Below, one piece after another: positions 1 to 6,617 of a stretch of DNA of 9,035 nucleotides. The DNA comes from Fusobacteriaceae bacterium. GTDB taxonomy: Bacteria > Fusobacteriota > Fusobacteriia > Fusobacteriales > Fusobacteriaceae. The notes beneath the pieces were generated by a model. That model ran no database searches, was not told where the DNA came from, and was given only the letters and a program-made list of their open reading frames with translations. Where the stretch lies: NCBI GenBank assembly GCA_900764925.1, contig CAAFPW010000022.1, positions 1-9,035 of the forward strand, given 5' to 3'. Numbering within the stretch: the stretch's first letter is position 1; each line of letters begins with the position of its first letter. The position numbers were made by a program, and so were the translations under genes.

Positions 1-5
1 AACAG

Positions 6-37
6 TTTGTAGGGGAGTTCTGATACTCCCCTATAAA
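6..37. repeat. Stem-loop just downstream of the truncated binding-protein gene
   Basis: AGGGGAGT at 11-18 and ACTCCCCT at 25-32 form a perfect 8-bp inverted repeat around a 6-base loop; outer bases 6-10 and 33-37 extend it, with one imperfect pair (G9/T34). Another inverted pair, AACAGTT at 1-7 and AACTGTT at 52-58, encloses it and overlaps the 3' end of the gene. The place is right for a terminator, but there is no U-run after the stem on either strand (the minus strand reads ACAAACTGTT). It could equally be the end of a mobile element lying mostly outside the window, since hairpins of this shape occur at IS200/IS605-type ends. Confidence 0.5.
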
Positions 38-42
38 AATGG

Positions 43-1116
43 CTATTTATCAACTGTTTGTTGTGACATAGCCAAAGATATTTTTGCTTTAAATCCATTT
101 GGATACCCAGCTTTAGTTAAAAGTTCTTTAGCTAGAGCAATATTTTGTTCATATTTTTTAGAGTTAGGATTGTATCCAGGAACTCCAGGTGGTACAGAAG
201 AACTTGCTGGAGTAGCAGCTCCTAAATATACAGCTTGAATTAGGCTTGGAACATCAATAGCATAAGCAATGGCTTCTCTTACCTCTTTTTTATCAAATGG
301 AGCTTTTTGAGTATTAAATCCTAAGTAGCTTATGTTTAAAGCTGGTTGTTCTAAAAGAACAAGCTCAGGATTAGATTTAACAAATTGAAGATCAATAGGA
401 TCAATCTCATAAGCTATATCAACCTCTTTAGTTTCTAAAGCAATAGTTCTGTTAGTTGCTTCTGTAATAACTCTGAAAACAAGATTTTCAGTAACAGGTT
501 TTCCTCCAAAGTAATTAGGATTAGCTTTTAAAACTATTCTATCTCCATATCTCCAAGAAACAAATTCATAAGGACCAGTTCCAACTGGATGTAAAGCATA
601 ATCTTCACCAGCAGCTTTTACAGTTTCTTCATCCAATATACATGACCCTTTGTGTGATAGGTAGTTAACAAGTGGACCGAAAGGTTGCTTTGTAGTTATC
701 TTAACTGTATAATCATCTACAACTTCCACCTTATCAATATCTCCAAAAAAACTCATAAGAGCTGGAGCTTCTTTAGCCCTAGTTAGAGAAAAAACAACAT
801 CATTAGCTTTAAAATCATTTCCATTATGGAATTTAATTCCCTTTTTTAATTTTAAAACTAAAGTAAGAGGATCGACTTGTTCCCAAGATTCGGCAAGAGC
901 AGGGACTAAGTCACCTTTTTCATCTCTTTGAAGTAAAGTGTCATAGATGTTAAGAAAAACTCTGTGTGAAGGGACATCATTGGAAGCTACAGGATCCATA
1001 GTTTTAGCTTCAGCAGCTTGAGCTACAATAAGAGTATCTTTTTCACTTGCAAGAGTTGTTGCAGATGAGAGTAAAACTAAAGAAGTAACAAATAAACTAA
1101 ATAATTTTCTTTTCAT
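43..1116 (-). CDS. ABC transporter substrate-binding protein, family 5 (GsiB/DppA-like), C-terminally truncated, probable pseudogene
   Basis: This encodes a periplasmic solute-binding protein of the SBP_bac_5 family, which delivers oligopeptides, glutathione or related compounds to an ABC permease. Residues 1-23 are a Sec signal peptide (basic MKRK, hydrophobic core, TLA before the probable cut); no lipobox cysteine is present. Family features follow in order: a PVASNDVPSHRVFLNIYDTL segment near 42-61, LAESWEQVDPLTLVLKLKKG near 74-93, and the domain-II stretch with NISYLGFNTQKAPFDKKEVR near 262-281. The reading frame ends at residue 357, just after the AGYPNGFKAKI segment, while family members usually run to about 500 residues. 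The closing lobe is therefore missing, and the bases between the stop and the window edge show no recognisable continuation in another frame. It has its own promoter and a GGGGG ribosome site. Glutathione (GsiB-like) substrate is plausible beside a gamma-glutamyltransferase but not proven; the family call is firm, the function of the short form doubtful. Confidence 0.8.
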   Translation of the reverse strand: MKRKLFSLFVTSLVLLSSATTLASEKDTLIVAQAAEAKTMDPVASNDVPSHRVFLNIYDTLLQRDEKGDLVPALAESWEQVDPLTLVLKLKKGIKFHNGNDFKANDVVFSLTRAKEAPALMSFFGDIDKVEVVDDYTVKITTKQPFGPLVNYLSHKGSCILDEETVKAAGEDYALHPVGTGPYEFVSWRYGDRIVLKANPNYFGGKPVTENLVFRVITEATNRTIALETKEVDIAYEIDPIDLQFVKSNPELVLLEQPALNISYLGFNTQKAPFDKKEVREAIAYAIDVPSLIQAVYLGAATPASSSVPPGVPGYNPNSKKYEQNIALAKELLTKAGYPNGFKAKISLAMSQQTVDK

Positions 1117-1151
1117 AAAAAACCCCCTTTTTTAGAAAAATCGCATACTAT

Positions 1152-1179
1152 ATTATATAATATTTTAAGCTATTTTCAA
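1152..1179 (-). promoter_or_regulatory. Promoter of the solute-binding protein gene
   Basis: On the minus strand, TTGAAA (1179-1174, five of six -35 consensus bases) is followed after 16 bases by a perfect TATAAT (1157-1152). The gene's start codon lies about 36 bases downstream of the -10 box, after an AAAAAAGGGGG ribosome binding site. Together with the absence of a G+C-rich terminator after pgsW, this suggests the gene can be transcribed both by itself and by read-through. Confidence 0.65.
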
Positions 1180-1183
1180 ATAG
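1170..1183. promoter_or_regulatory. Inverted repeat overlapping the -35 box, candidate operator
   Basis: CTATTT at 1170-1175 and AAATAG at 1178-1183 are perfect inverted arms separated by two bases, and they cover the -35 box of the binding-protein promoter. A repressor dimer site is possible. A second, 14-bp perfect palindrome made only of A and T (1150-1163) covers the -10 box. In such A+T-rich DNA both may be chance. Confidence 0.3.
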
Positions 1184-1232
1184 AGAAAATATTATTTTTT
1201 CAGTATTATAATCTTAAAATAGAGGTATTATA

Positions 1233-2282
1233 TTAAAAATATTTATGAAAATATGTCTTTTTTATAATAAAAATTATAAAAAGAATAACAATAGCTAAGT
1301 TATAATAAATAGTAGATACTTTATTAAAATATAGAGGTGAAGTTCCAATCTCTGGTAATGGTACTGGATCAAAGGGGATACCATTATTTATAGAGATACT
1401 TTTTACATTTAGAAGATAGAGAGTGGGAATATTTTTTTCTAAAAATTTTCCAACAAGTCCACCTTTTACTTTTTCATTGTTGTCTAATATTACATTTGAA
1501 TTTGAAATTATCTCAGTTGAATTTTTTCCAAGAGAGAGAAGATTTCCACCTACATTAACAAAAGCTTTTATCTGACCAAAATTATTATAAAATTGATATC
1601 TCTCATCTAAATTTTTTTCAAAATCACTATTGTAGAAAAATTTTAAATCTCTATTTTTTTCTCTGATTTTTTCTATTGTGCTACTTTCAAATTCTTTTCC
1701 AATATCATTAATTCCTCCTAAAGAGTAAGCTATTGTTTTATTAGTTAGTAGATTTTTAGATAAAAGAACCCTTTCCATATCTAAATAATTAAGCTCTTCA
1801 ATATTAGCTCCATAGTTGGAAGAGCCCACGGAGTTAACAATTATTCCATTTAGTTCAAGAGTATCTAAAGCAGATAAAACAGCTAGATTAAGTGCTGGAA
1901 AAGAGCTAGACATATTAACTGCTACTGTATCTTTAGGTTTAAGATCTAATTCCTTAAATTTTTTTACAACTAGAGCTGCAAAATCAGGATTTATACTAGT
2001 TCTTTTAGCTTCTTCACTTCCTAGAGTTGTAGAAATACCACTCCATTCCACTCCCATTAATCCAGTAGAGTTGATATCTATTTTTGGATCAATCTCAATA
2101 TTTTTTTTAATTTTTTCTTTTTTTATTTCAGAGGTGAACTGTTTCATTTTCTCAGCTGCTGTAACCATCTCAGTATAGTAAGGAGATTTGATTTTAAAAT
2201 CTTGATTTTTTAAACCATATTGTATAAATATAAAAATAATAGCAAAAATAATTAGGTCTAAATTTTTAATTTTTATCTTCAT
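1233..2282 (-). CDS. pgsW: Poly-gamma-glutamate system protein PgsW
   Basis: A 349-residue protein with a hydrophobic N-terminal segment (about 8-22), a second at the C-terminus (about 325-341) followed by basic KKTYFHKYF, and about 300 residues between them that are probably extracytoplasmic. It resembles the 'poly-gamma-glutamate system protein' (PgsW) family, which accompanies PgsB and PgsC in some bacteria; this rests on recollection of the family plus its position. Likely conserved pieces are GLMGVEWSGISTTLGS (74-89), AVNMSSSFPALNLA (121-134), VNSVGSSNYGAN (149-160), SLGG (187-190) and FVNVGGN (241-247). There are no cysteines, and none of the metallophosphatase motifs expected of PgsA/CapA is visible. 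The start overlaps the pgsC stop by four bases (ATGA), so it is probably translationally coupled. It may take the extracytoplasmic role that PgsA has in Bacillus; that is inference. Confidence 0.8.
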   Translation of the reverse strand: MKIKIKNLDLIIFAIIFIFIQYGLKNQDFKIKSPYYTEMVTAAEKMKQFTSEIKKEKIKKNIEIDPKIDINSTGLMGVEWSGISTTLGSEEAKRTSINPDFAALVVKKFKELDLKPKDTVAVNMSSSFPALNLAVLSALDTLELNGIIVNSVGSSNYGANIEELNYLDMERVLLSKNLLTNKTIAYSLGGINDIGKEFESSTIEKIREKNRDLKFFYNSDFEKNLDERYQFYNNFGQIKAFVNVGGNLLSLGKNSTEIISNSNVILDNNEKVKGGLVGKFLEKNIPTLYLLNVKSISINNGIPFDPVPLPEIGTSPLYFNKVSTIYYNLAIVILFIIFIIKKTYFHKYF

Positions 2283-2734
2283 AAGATACCACCTATTTCA
2301 TAGTAAAGTTCAGCAAGTGCTTTAATAAAAATTGAAACTATGATTAAAGAACTAAAAGTTTTTATTGAACCATTTCTTTCAATATCTCTAGCTATTAATG
2401 CAGGAATTAAAATTCCAATAACAGTTCCACTGAATAGAACTAAGTTATACTCATAAGTAATAGGAGAGAGTAAAGAGATAAACTCTTTTACTAAAAATGT
2501 AATTAAAATATAGAGTGTAAATTTTCTTCGTCCATAGATTATAATTTTATTAGAGAGCCAAAAAACTATAAAATATGTAAGAATACTAGTTATAAATGTT
2601 AAAACTATTTTATTGGGAGTATTGATATAAAAGCTAATATAAGCAGGAGTAATAAGCCCTCCAGGAGATATTTCTGTAAATTCATAAAATAAAATACTTA
2701 GGATAATTCCTAAGACTATGATATCACTTGACAT
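2279..2734 (-). CDS. pgsC: Poly-gamma-glutamate synthase membrane subunit PgsC/CapC
   Basis: This is the integral-membrane partner of PgsB in the synthase that makes and moves gamma-linked polyglutamate across the inner membrane. The 151 residues match the usual size of about 150. Four or five hydrophobic segments are visible (about 4-19, 42-61, 72-89, 97-114 and 126-141). Family signatures are the EISPGGLITPAYISFY stretch (21-36) and GTVIGILIPALIARDIERNG (103-122), both typical of PgsC/CapC. The gene starts inside the end of pgsB (19-base overlap) with a GGTGA ribosome site four bases upstream of ATG, and ends in a four-base overlap with pgsW. The three are thus one coupled unit. Confidence 0.93.
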   Translation of the reverse strand: MSSDIIVLGIILSILFYEFTEISPGGLITPAYISFYINTPNKIVLTFITSILTYFIVFWLSNKIIIYGRRKFTLYILITFLVKEFISLLSPITYEYNLVLFSGTVIGILIPALIARDIERNGSIKTFSSLIIVSIFIKALAELYYEIGGIL

Positions 2735-3870
2735 TCAATCACCTTACCTTTTTCCTCAAAATAATCTACAAGTTTTTTACCATGCCCACAAATATTTCCA
2801 ACAGCTACTATGATGGAATCATTATCAATCGTTTCAAAAAACTCTTTATCATGTAAGATAGAAATTTTCTTACTAGCAAAGTTTTTATTTACTAGATTAT
2901 AAAACAGTTCTTTGTTTTCTCCAGAAATAAGAATATAATCAAAATCTTTTTCAAATTTAAAAACAAAAGGAATATATTGTTCCCATCTACTTACTCTATC
3001 TTTTCTGTTATTTATTAGTAAATATTTTTTTAAATTCCAAAACTCTGTACCCTTAAGATTATTAATAATTAACTCAGAAGAGTTTGGATCATTTGCTGCT
3101 AGAGCATTTAGAAAAAAGATACTATTTTTTGAGGAATTGATATATTCTAAAATTTTTAATCTTCCAGGGTCTCTTTTATAATTTTTCATTTGATTTAGAG
3201 CAAACTCTTCTGGGATTCCTACATATTTACACACATCTAATGCCACTGCAACATTTTCAGGAAAGTCAATTGTTGAGTAAATTGGATTTTTATTAGAACT
3301 TAGAAAAGATTTACTATTTTTTGTATTACTAAGTTTAGAAAAAAAATCAAAGTATTTTTCATCTGCAGTAAAAAAAGCCCCGTTAGTAGGGATAGTATTT
3401 GCCAGAGAGGTTGCTATTTTATCCAGTGTGTTTCCCATCTCATCTAAATGATCCTCTCTAACATTTGTTATGACTGTGATGTCAGCCTTGAGAATACTAT
3501 TTTCACATATATATTGAAGAATAGGATTGACAGCCATACATTCTAGGATGAGAATATCAGCTTTTTCTTTAGCAGCCCATCTAATAGCTTTTATTTGCTC
3601 TTTAATGTTAGGTTTTCCTTTTCTATTTATCTCTTTTTCCTCACCTAAAGTATTAATAACTCTAGGAGAAGTACCAGTGATTTTAGTAAAAACTTTATAA
3701 CCACTATCTCTTAGTCCAGCATCAATTAGCCGAGAGGTAGTAGATTTACCTCTAATTCCATTAACATGAATAACATATTTAAATTTTTTTCTATACTTAT
3801 TAATAAGATATTTTTCTAAAAATAGGTATCCCAAATATAAAAATGTAAGAATAAATATAAATATTTTCAT
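2716..3870 (-). CDS. pgsB: Poly-gamma-glutamate synthase ligase subunit PgsB/CapB
   Basis: This is the ATP-dependent amide ligase that joins glutamates through their gamma-carboxyl groups. It belongs to the Mur-ligase/folylpolyglutamate synthase superfamily and works at the inner membrane with PgsC. At 384 residues it is close to the Bacillus protein (about 390). An N-terminal hydrophobic segment (about 3-19) anchors it. The P-loop is NGIRGKST (37-44), followed by the TGTSPRVI stretch (65-72), LILECMAVNP (107-116) and the Mur-type ITNVREDHLDEMG (134-146). The central and C-terminal parts retain the CGHGKKLVDYFEEKGKV type of ending. The ATG has an AAGGAGGGGG ribosome site ten bases upstream and an extended -10 promoter beyond it. 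The IRGKST P-loop and ECMAVNP pattern separate it from MurC-F and FolC. Confidence 0.95.
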   Translation of the reverse strand: MKIFIFILTFLYLGYLFLEKYLINKYRKKFKYVIHVNGIRGKSTTSRLIDAGLRDSGYKVFTKITGTSPRVINTLGEEKEINRKGKPNIKEQIKAIRWAAKEKADILILECMAVNPILQYICENSILKADITVITNVREDHLDEMGNTLDKIATSLANTIPTNGAFFTADEKYFDFFSKLSNTKNSKSFLSSNKNPIYSTIDFPENVAVALDVCKYVGIPEEFALNQMKNYKRDPGRLKILEYINSSKNSIFFLNALAANDPNSSELIINNLKGTEFWNLKKYLLINNRKDRVSRWEQYIPFVFKFEKDFDYILISGENKELFYNLVNKNFASKKISILHDKEFFETIDNDSIIVAVGNICGHGKKLVDYFEEKGKVIECQVIS

Positions 3871-3894
3871 AAATTTTCCCCCTCCTTTTTAAAT

Positions 3895-3924
3895 ATTATA
3901 GCATAATAAGAGCATTAGAGAACC
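3895..3924 (-). promoter_or_regulatory. Extended -10 promoter of pgsBCW
   Basis: The minus strand carries a perfect TATAAT at 3900-3895 preceded by TGC, giving an extended -10 element (TGnTATAAT). A weak -35 (TTCTCT, near 3922-3917) fits at 16 bases. The start site would fall near 3888, leaving a leader of only about 18 bases, so the ribosome site AAGGAGGGGG would lie almost at the 5' end of the transcript. It sits directly after the terminator of the upstream gene, which supports an independent pgs unit. Confidence 0.6.
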
Positions 3925-3930
3925 TATTTT

Positions 3931-3971
3931 ATAAAGAAAAGGCTGTTGTAAATAGAAATATACAACAACCT
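3931..3971 (-). terminator. Intrinsic terminator after the zinc hydrolase gene
   Basis: On the minus strand AGGTTGTTGTA (3971-3961) pairs with TACAACAGCCT (3950-3940) across a 10-base loop, giving 11 pairs with one G-U. The stem is followed directly by TTTCTTTAT (3939-3931). The G-U pair would be an A-C mismatch on the plus strand, so the structure is built for minus-strand transcripts. It begins 13 bases past the hydrolase stop and separates the turnover unit from pgsBCW. Confidence 0.8.
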
Positions 3972-3984
3972 CCTCATTTCAAAA

Positions 3985-5112
3985 TTATTTAACTTCTTTT
4001 AGATAATTTCCAATACCATTTTCCATTAAATCTGCATAAATAGGTACATTTTCAACAAGCATCTCTTTATCAGGTTCATTTTCTCCCATAACAGTGATAA
4101 ATTGCATAATTCCTGAAAGATGTCTTCCAACTCTCTCCTCTAAAGGATGTCCAGTTTCATCATAAGGAACATAAAGTCTTCCTAATTTTTGTGCTTCAAC
4201 ATATCTATCATCAATACCTGTTAAAACAAGAGCTTCATTAGTTTTTCCTCTTAATCTTCCTTGAGCTGCATTGGCAGTTTCCATTAAAACAGCATAAGTA
4301 TTTGTAAAATCTCCTAACTCTCTATGTGTCAATCCTCTTAAGCTTACAGGAGATGGTTCAAGACTTATTGAGATATCTTCGAATTCTAAGTTCATAGCAA
4401 CTTGAGAAGCAATTCCCATAGCATTTTCATGAGCTACTATGGCATTGATAACAGGGTATTCAGGAGAAGCTTCATGTAAGTCGATAGTTAAATTAATATC
4501 ATTTTGTCTGATTAATTCTGTAATAGCATATGCTACTTTTTCAGTATAAGTACCATCAGCTCTACCAGGATAAGCTCTATTAATATTTCTAGTTTCATTT
4601 CCAGATAGGTTTTGTCCAGAAGAAGCGTGAACATATACATCTGGATCAGGCCATTGATCTAAAGGATTTGTAGCTCTAGAACCATATCTAAACCATCTTT
4701 CTCCAAAAGGAGTTTTGATGTGAAATCTTTGTGGAGATCCTTCTTGAGGGTCGTTATGTGTAAACCCACTTCCATTTGTTCTTGGGATAACATATAAAGT
4801 TCCTTTATCTACTTTGGCATTTTCAACTAATAAAATAGCAGCCATTAATCCAGAAGGTTCATTTCCATGAGTTCCCCCTAAGACAAGAGTACTTCCTCCC
4901 TCTTCTTCACCTTTGAAAACATAGATATCACTATCACCTGAAGTTCCTTTTAAACTAGGGAGATAATCACTAAGTTTTTGTATAGAAGTAACACCTTCCC
5001 CTGTAACTATAGGTTCAGGTTCTCTTAGTTTTAAGAATTCTTTTCCAGCTATAAAGGCAATGATAGCAGAAAAGATGAGTATTAAAATACCAGTTTTTTT
5101 ATTTCCTACCAT
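3985..5112 (-). CDS. Membrane-anchored M14/AstE-AspA-like zinc hydrolase
   Basis: This is a zinc-dependent amidohydrolase or carboxypeptidase of the M14 clan, related to succinylglutamate desuccinylase/aspartoacylase. A hydrophobic segment (about 8-22) after a basic start anchors it, leaving the catalytic domain outside the cytoplasm. The first two zinc ligands are in GGTHGNEPSG (H82, E85), the third is H213 in TIDLHEASPEYP, the substrate-binding Asn-Arg pair lies in NINRAYPG (176-183), and the catalytic glutamate is probably E278 in LMETANAAQG. The 375 residues complete the fold. Intracellular AstE/AspA enzymes have no membrane anchor, so a different, extracytoplasmic substrate is likely. 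Its place between a transporter and pgsBCW suggests cleavage of gamma-glutamyl chains; known phage polyglutamate hydrolases (PghP) share a zinc-carboxypeptidase-like fold. The ribosome site GAGGGGG overlaps the stop of the preceding 48-codon gene. Confidence 0.85.
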   Translation of the reverse strand: MVGNKKTGILILIFSAIIAFIAGKEFLKLREPEPIVTGEGVTSIQKLSDYLPSLKGTSGDSDIYVFKGEEEGGSTLVLGGTHGNEPSGLMAAILLVENAKVDKGTLYVIPRTNGSGFTHNDPQEGSPQRFHIKTPFGERWFRYGSRATNPLDQWPDPDVYVHASSGQNLSGNETRNINRAYPGRADGTYTEKVAYAITELIRQNDINLTIDLHEASPEYPVINAIVAHENAMGIASQVAMNLEFEDISISLEPSPVSLRGLTHRELGDFTNTYAVLMETANAAQGRLRGKTNEALVLTGIDDRYVEAQKLGRLYVPYDETGHPLEERVGRHLSGIMQFITVMGENEPDKEMLVENVPIYADLMENGIGNYLKEVK

Positions 5113-5125
5113 AATTTTTCCCCCT

Positions 5126-5272
5126 CTATTTAATCATTAGTAATCTTAGTAGTAGTGGAATAATAACTAAAGCAGCATTTAATTGTTTTGGAATATTCTT
5201 TTCAGATAGTAAATTTAAAATTACTAAGATGAGGACAAAGAATATAATTGTAAGATATATATACATCATCAT
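5126..5272 (-). CDS. Small two-helix membrane protein, 48 residues, unrecognised
   Basis: A short open frame fills the gap between the permease and hydrolase genes. It begins with three consecutive ATG codons (5272-5264); the first is eight bases after a perfect GGAGG (5285-5281), which itself abuts the permease stop codon. The TAG stop (5128-5126) overlaps the hydrolase's ribosome site, so all three genes look translationally coupled. The protein has two hydrophobic stretches: YIYLTIIFFVLILVILNLL (about 4-22) and AALVIIPLLLRLLM (about 33-46), joined by a polar SEKNIPKQLN loop (23-32). I do not recognise the family. It might be an accessory subunit of the permease, in the place where a TRAP system would have its small DctQ subunit, though DctQ proteins are about three times longer. 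Confidence 0.7.
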   Translation of the reverse strand: MMMYIYLTIIFFVLILVILNLLSEKNIPKQLNAALVIIPLLLRLLMIK

Positions 5273-5285
5273 TTTTAATTCCTCC

Positions 5286-6557
5286 TTAAAAAATAATTGA
5301 ACCAAGTTGGTTAGAGAATAGAATAATAATTATAGAATAAACTATGATTACTAATCCAGGAACTAAAGACTTTTTCAATATTGGTGTGTAATCTTCCATA
5401 CCAACTACTTGAGCAGCAAAGATTCCTGCTAGTGCTGTAGGTGGCATCATATCCCCTAGAGCAGCTATAAATGAGATAGCTGAACCAGTAATGATTTGAT
5501 TGTAAGAAAGGAAAGCCATCAAGAATGGAACTCCCAATACAGATGCAGCTCCAAAAGATGAAACAGCTCCAAATAGTGGAATAGTTATTGCCATAGCAAC
5601 AAATAGTAATCCTTCAGGTAAACTTAAACTATTAACAACTATATATCCTCTTACTCCAGTGAGAGTCATTGTTTGAATGAACATTCCAACACCCATAAGT
5701 ATTCCAAGAACTGGTAAACATTGATTAATAGCTTCCTTAGCAACAGATATAAGATTAACCTTTTTACCACAGAACAATCCAATTATTGCTCCAATTATAA
5801 AGATAAGAGGCATACCAAGTCCAAATAATCTAGGGAAAACCTTATCTGTAATCATAAGAACAACAACCACAATTACAGGAAGATATAGTTTAGCACCATG
5901 TTGTAAAAAGGCTGTTTGATCAATCTCTACAGAAACTTTAGAGTAATCTATCTCTCTAACAAACTTTCTACCAAGATAAAGTACAGAAAAAATAGCTACA
6001 GGAATTGTTAATAATAAAAGTGGAATAGTAAATCCTACATAAGGCATGTCAATTCCTCCACCTATTATCATAGCAGGGACGTTAACTGGTGGAGCAATCA
6101 TACCACAAAGACCACCAATAGCTATAATAGTAGCACTTTCAACAACTGGAATTCCTATTAACATCAATATAGGTGCTACAATACTACCAGCTGTTAGAAC
6201 TGAAGCTGTAGAAGAACCAGTTATCATACCTGGAAACATAGAGATAAACATAAGTAAGATTAATAAAATTGATGGAGATTTATGAAATTTTTGTAGGATA
6301 GAACTACTTAAAGCATTTAAAGTTCCAATCTCTTGAATAATTTTCATAAAAACCATAGCTGTAGCGATAACTAAAATTGTGTCAATATATCCGAAACATC
6401 CTTCAACCAAGTGTCTTATAGGAATTCCATTTCCAGAAACTAACATGGCTGCTATAGATGCTAAAACCATTGCGATACTAACTGGTAATTTAAAAATAAA
6501 GCATGATGCCATAAAAACTATTACCATTACTAAAAATAATATGAGTTCAATAGACAT
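5286..6557 (-). CDS. TRAP-type transporter large permease (DctM family)
   Basis: A polytopic inner-membrane protein of 423 residues, the usual size for the large subunit of TRAP transporters, which use ion gradients to import carboxylate-bearing solutes. About eleven hydrophobic segments are visible. Family marks are FPGMITGSSTASVLTAGS (108-125), GGLCGMIAPPVNVPAMIIGG (148-167) and, in the symmetric second half, GAVSSFGAASVLG (330-342) with ALGDMMPPTALAG (366-378). ATG is preceded nine bases earlier by AAGGAGG. No DctP-type binding protein or normal DctQ is adjacent; instead the neighbours are a DUF6305-type exported protein upstream and a 48-residue membrane protein immediately downstream. 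By context the substrate may be glutamate or gamma-glutamyl fragments. Other members of the ion-transporter superfamily (for example GntP or DcuC types) are less likely given the TGSS and PP motifs. Confidence 0.8.
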   Translation of the reverse strand: MSIELILFLVMVIVFMASCFIFKLPVSIAMVLASIAAMLVSGNGIPIRHLVEGCFGYIDTILVIATAMVFMKIIQEIGTLNALSSSILQKFHKSPSILLILLMFISMFPGMITGSSTASVLTAGSIVAPILMLIGIPVVESATIIAIGGLCGMIAPPVNVPAMIIGGGIDMPYVGFTIPLLLLTIPVAIFSVLYLGRKFVREIDYSKVSVEIDQTAFLQHGAKLYLPVIVVVVLMITDKVFPRLFGLGMPLIFIIGAIIGLFCGKKVNLISVAKEAINQCLPVLGILMGVGMFIQTMTLTGVRGYIVVNSLSLPEGLLFVAMAITIPLFGAVSSFGAASVLGVPFLMAFLSYNQIITGSAISFIAALGDMMPPTALAGIFAAQVVGMEDYTPILKKSLVPGLVIIVYSIIIILFSNQLGSIIF

Positions 6558-6577
6558 AAATAAATTCCTCCTTTTTA

Positions 6578-6610
6578 ATAAAAGGAGACATTTTTAATGT
6601 CCCCTTTTAT
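6578..6610 (-). terminator. Stem-loop with U-tract between DUF6305 gene and permease gene
   Basis: On the minus strand GGGGACAT (6604-6597) pairs with ATGTCTCC (6591-6584) around a TAAAA loop, with flanking A and T runs extending the stem to 14 pairs. The run TTTT follows at 6583-6580. The one imperfect pair is G-U on the minus strand but A-C on the plus strand, so it serves minus-strand RNA. It lies within a single gene cluster and so probably acts as a partial terminator or 3' stabiliser, favouring the two exported proteins over the membrane proteins. Confidence 0.7.
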
Positions 6611-6617
6611 CTCTTTA

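Noticed and set aside
1184..1232. Intrinsic terminator after pgsW
   Set aside because: Only weak A/T-only pairings (such as GAAAA with TTTTC) are present and no G+C stem precedes a U-run, so I do not call one.
1816..2178. Plus-strand open frame of about 120 codons inside pgsW
   Set aside because: It is antisense to a well-supported gene, has no ribosome binding site of the type seen here, and its composition is that of a reversed coding strand.
2716..3870. PgsB gene as folylpolyglutamate synthase or a MurC-F ligase
   Set aside because: The N-terminal anchor, NGIRGKST P-loop, ECMAVNP stretch and adjacent pgsC are specific for PgsB/CapB.
5126..5272. Small membrane protein as a standard DctQ subunit
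   Set aside because: Only two hydrophobic segments in 48 residues; DctQ proteins have four helices and about 150 residues.
6046..6597. Plus-strand open frames inside the TRAP permease gene and its upstream gap
   Set aside because: Low-complexity, isoleucine- and proline-rich products with no recognisable domain, opposite a clear membrane protein gene.
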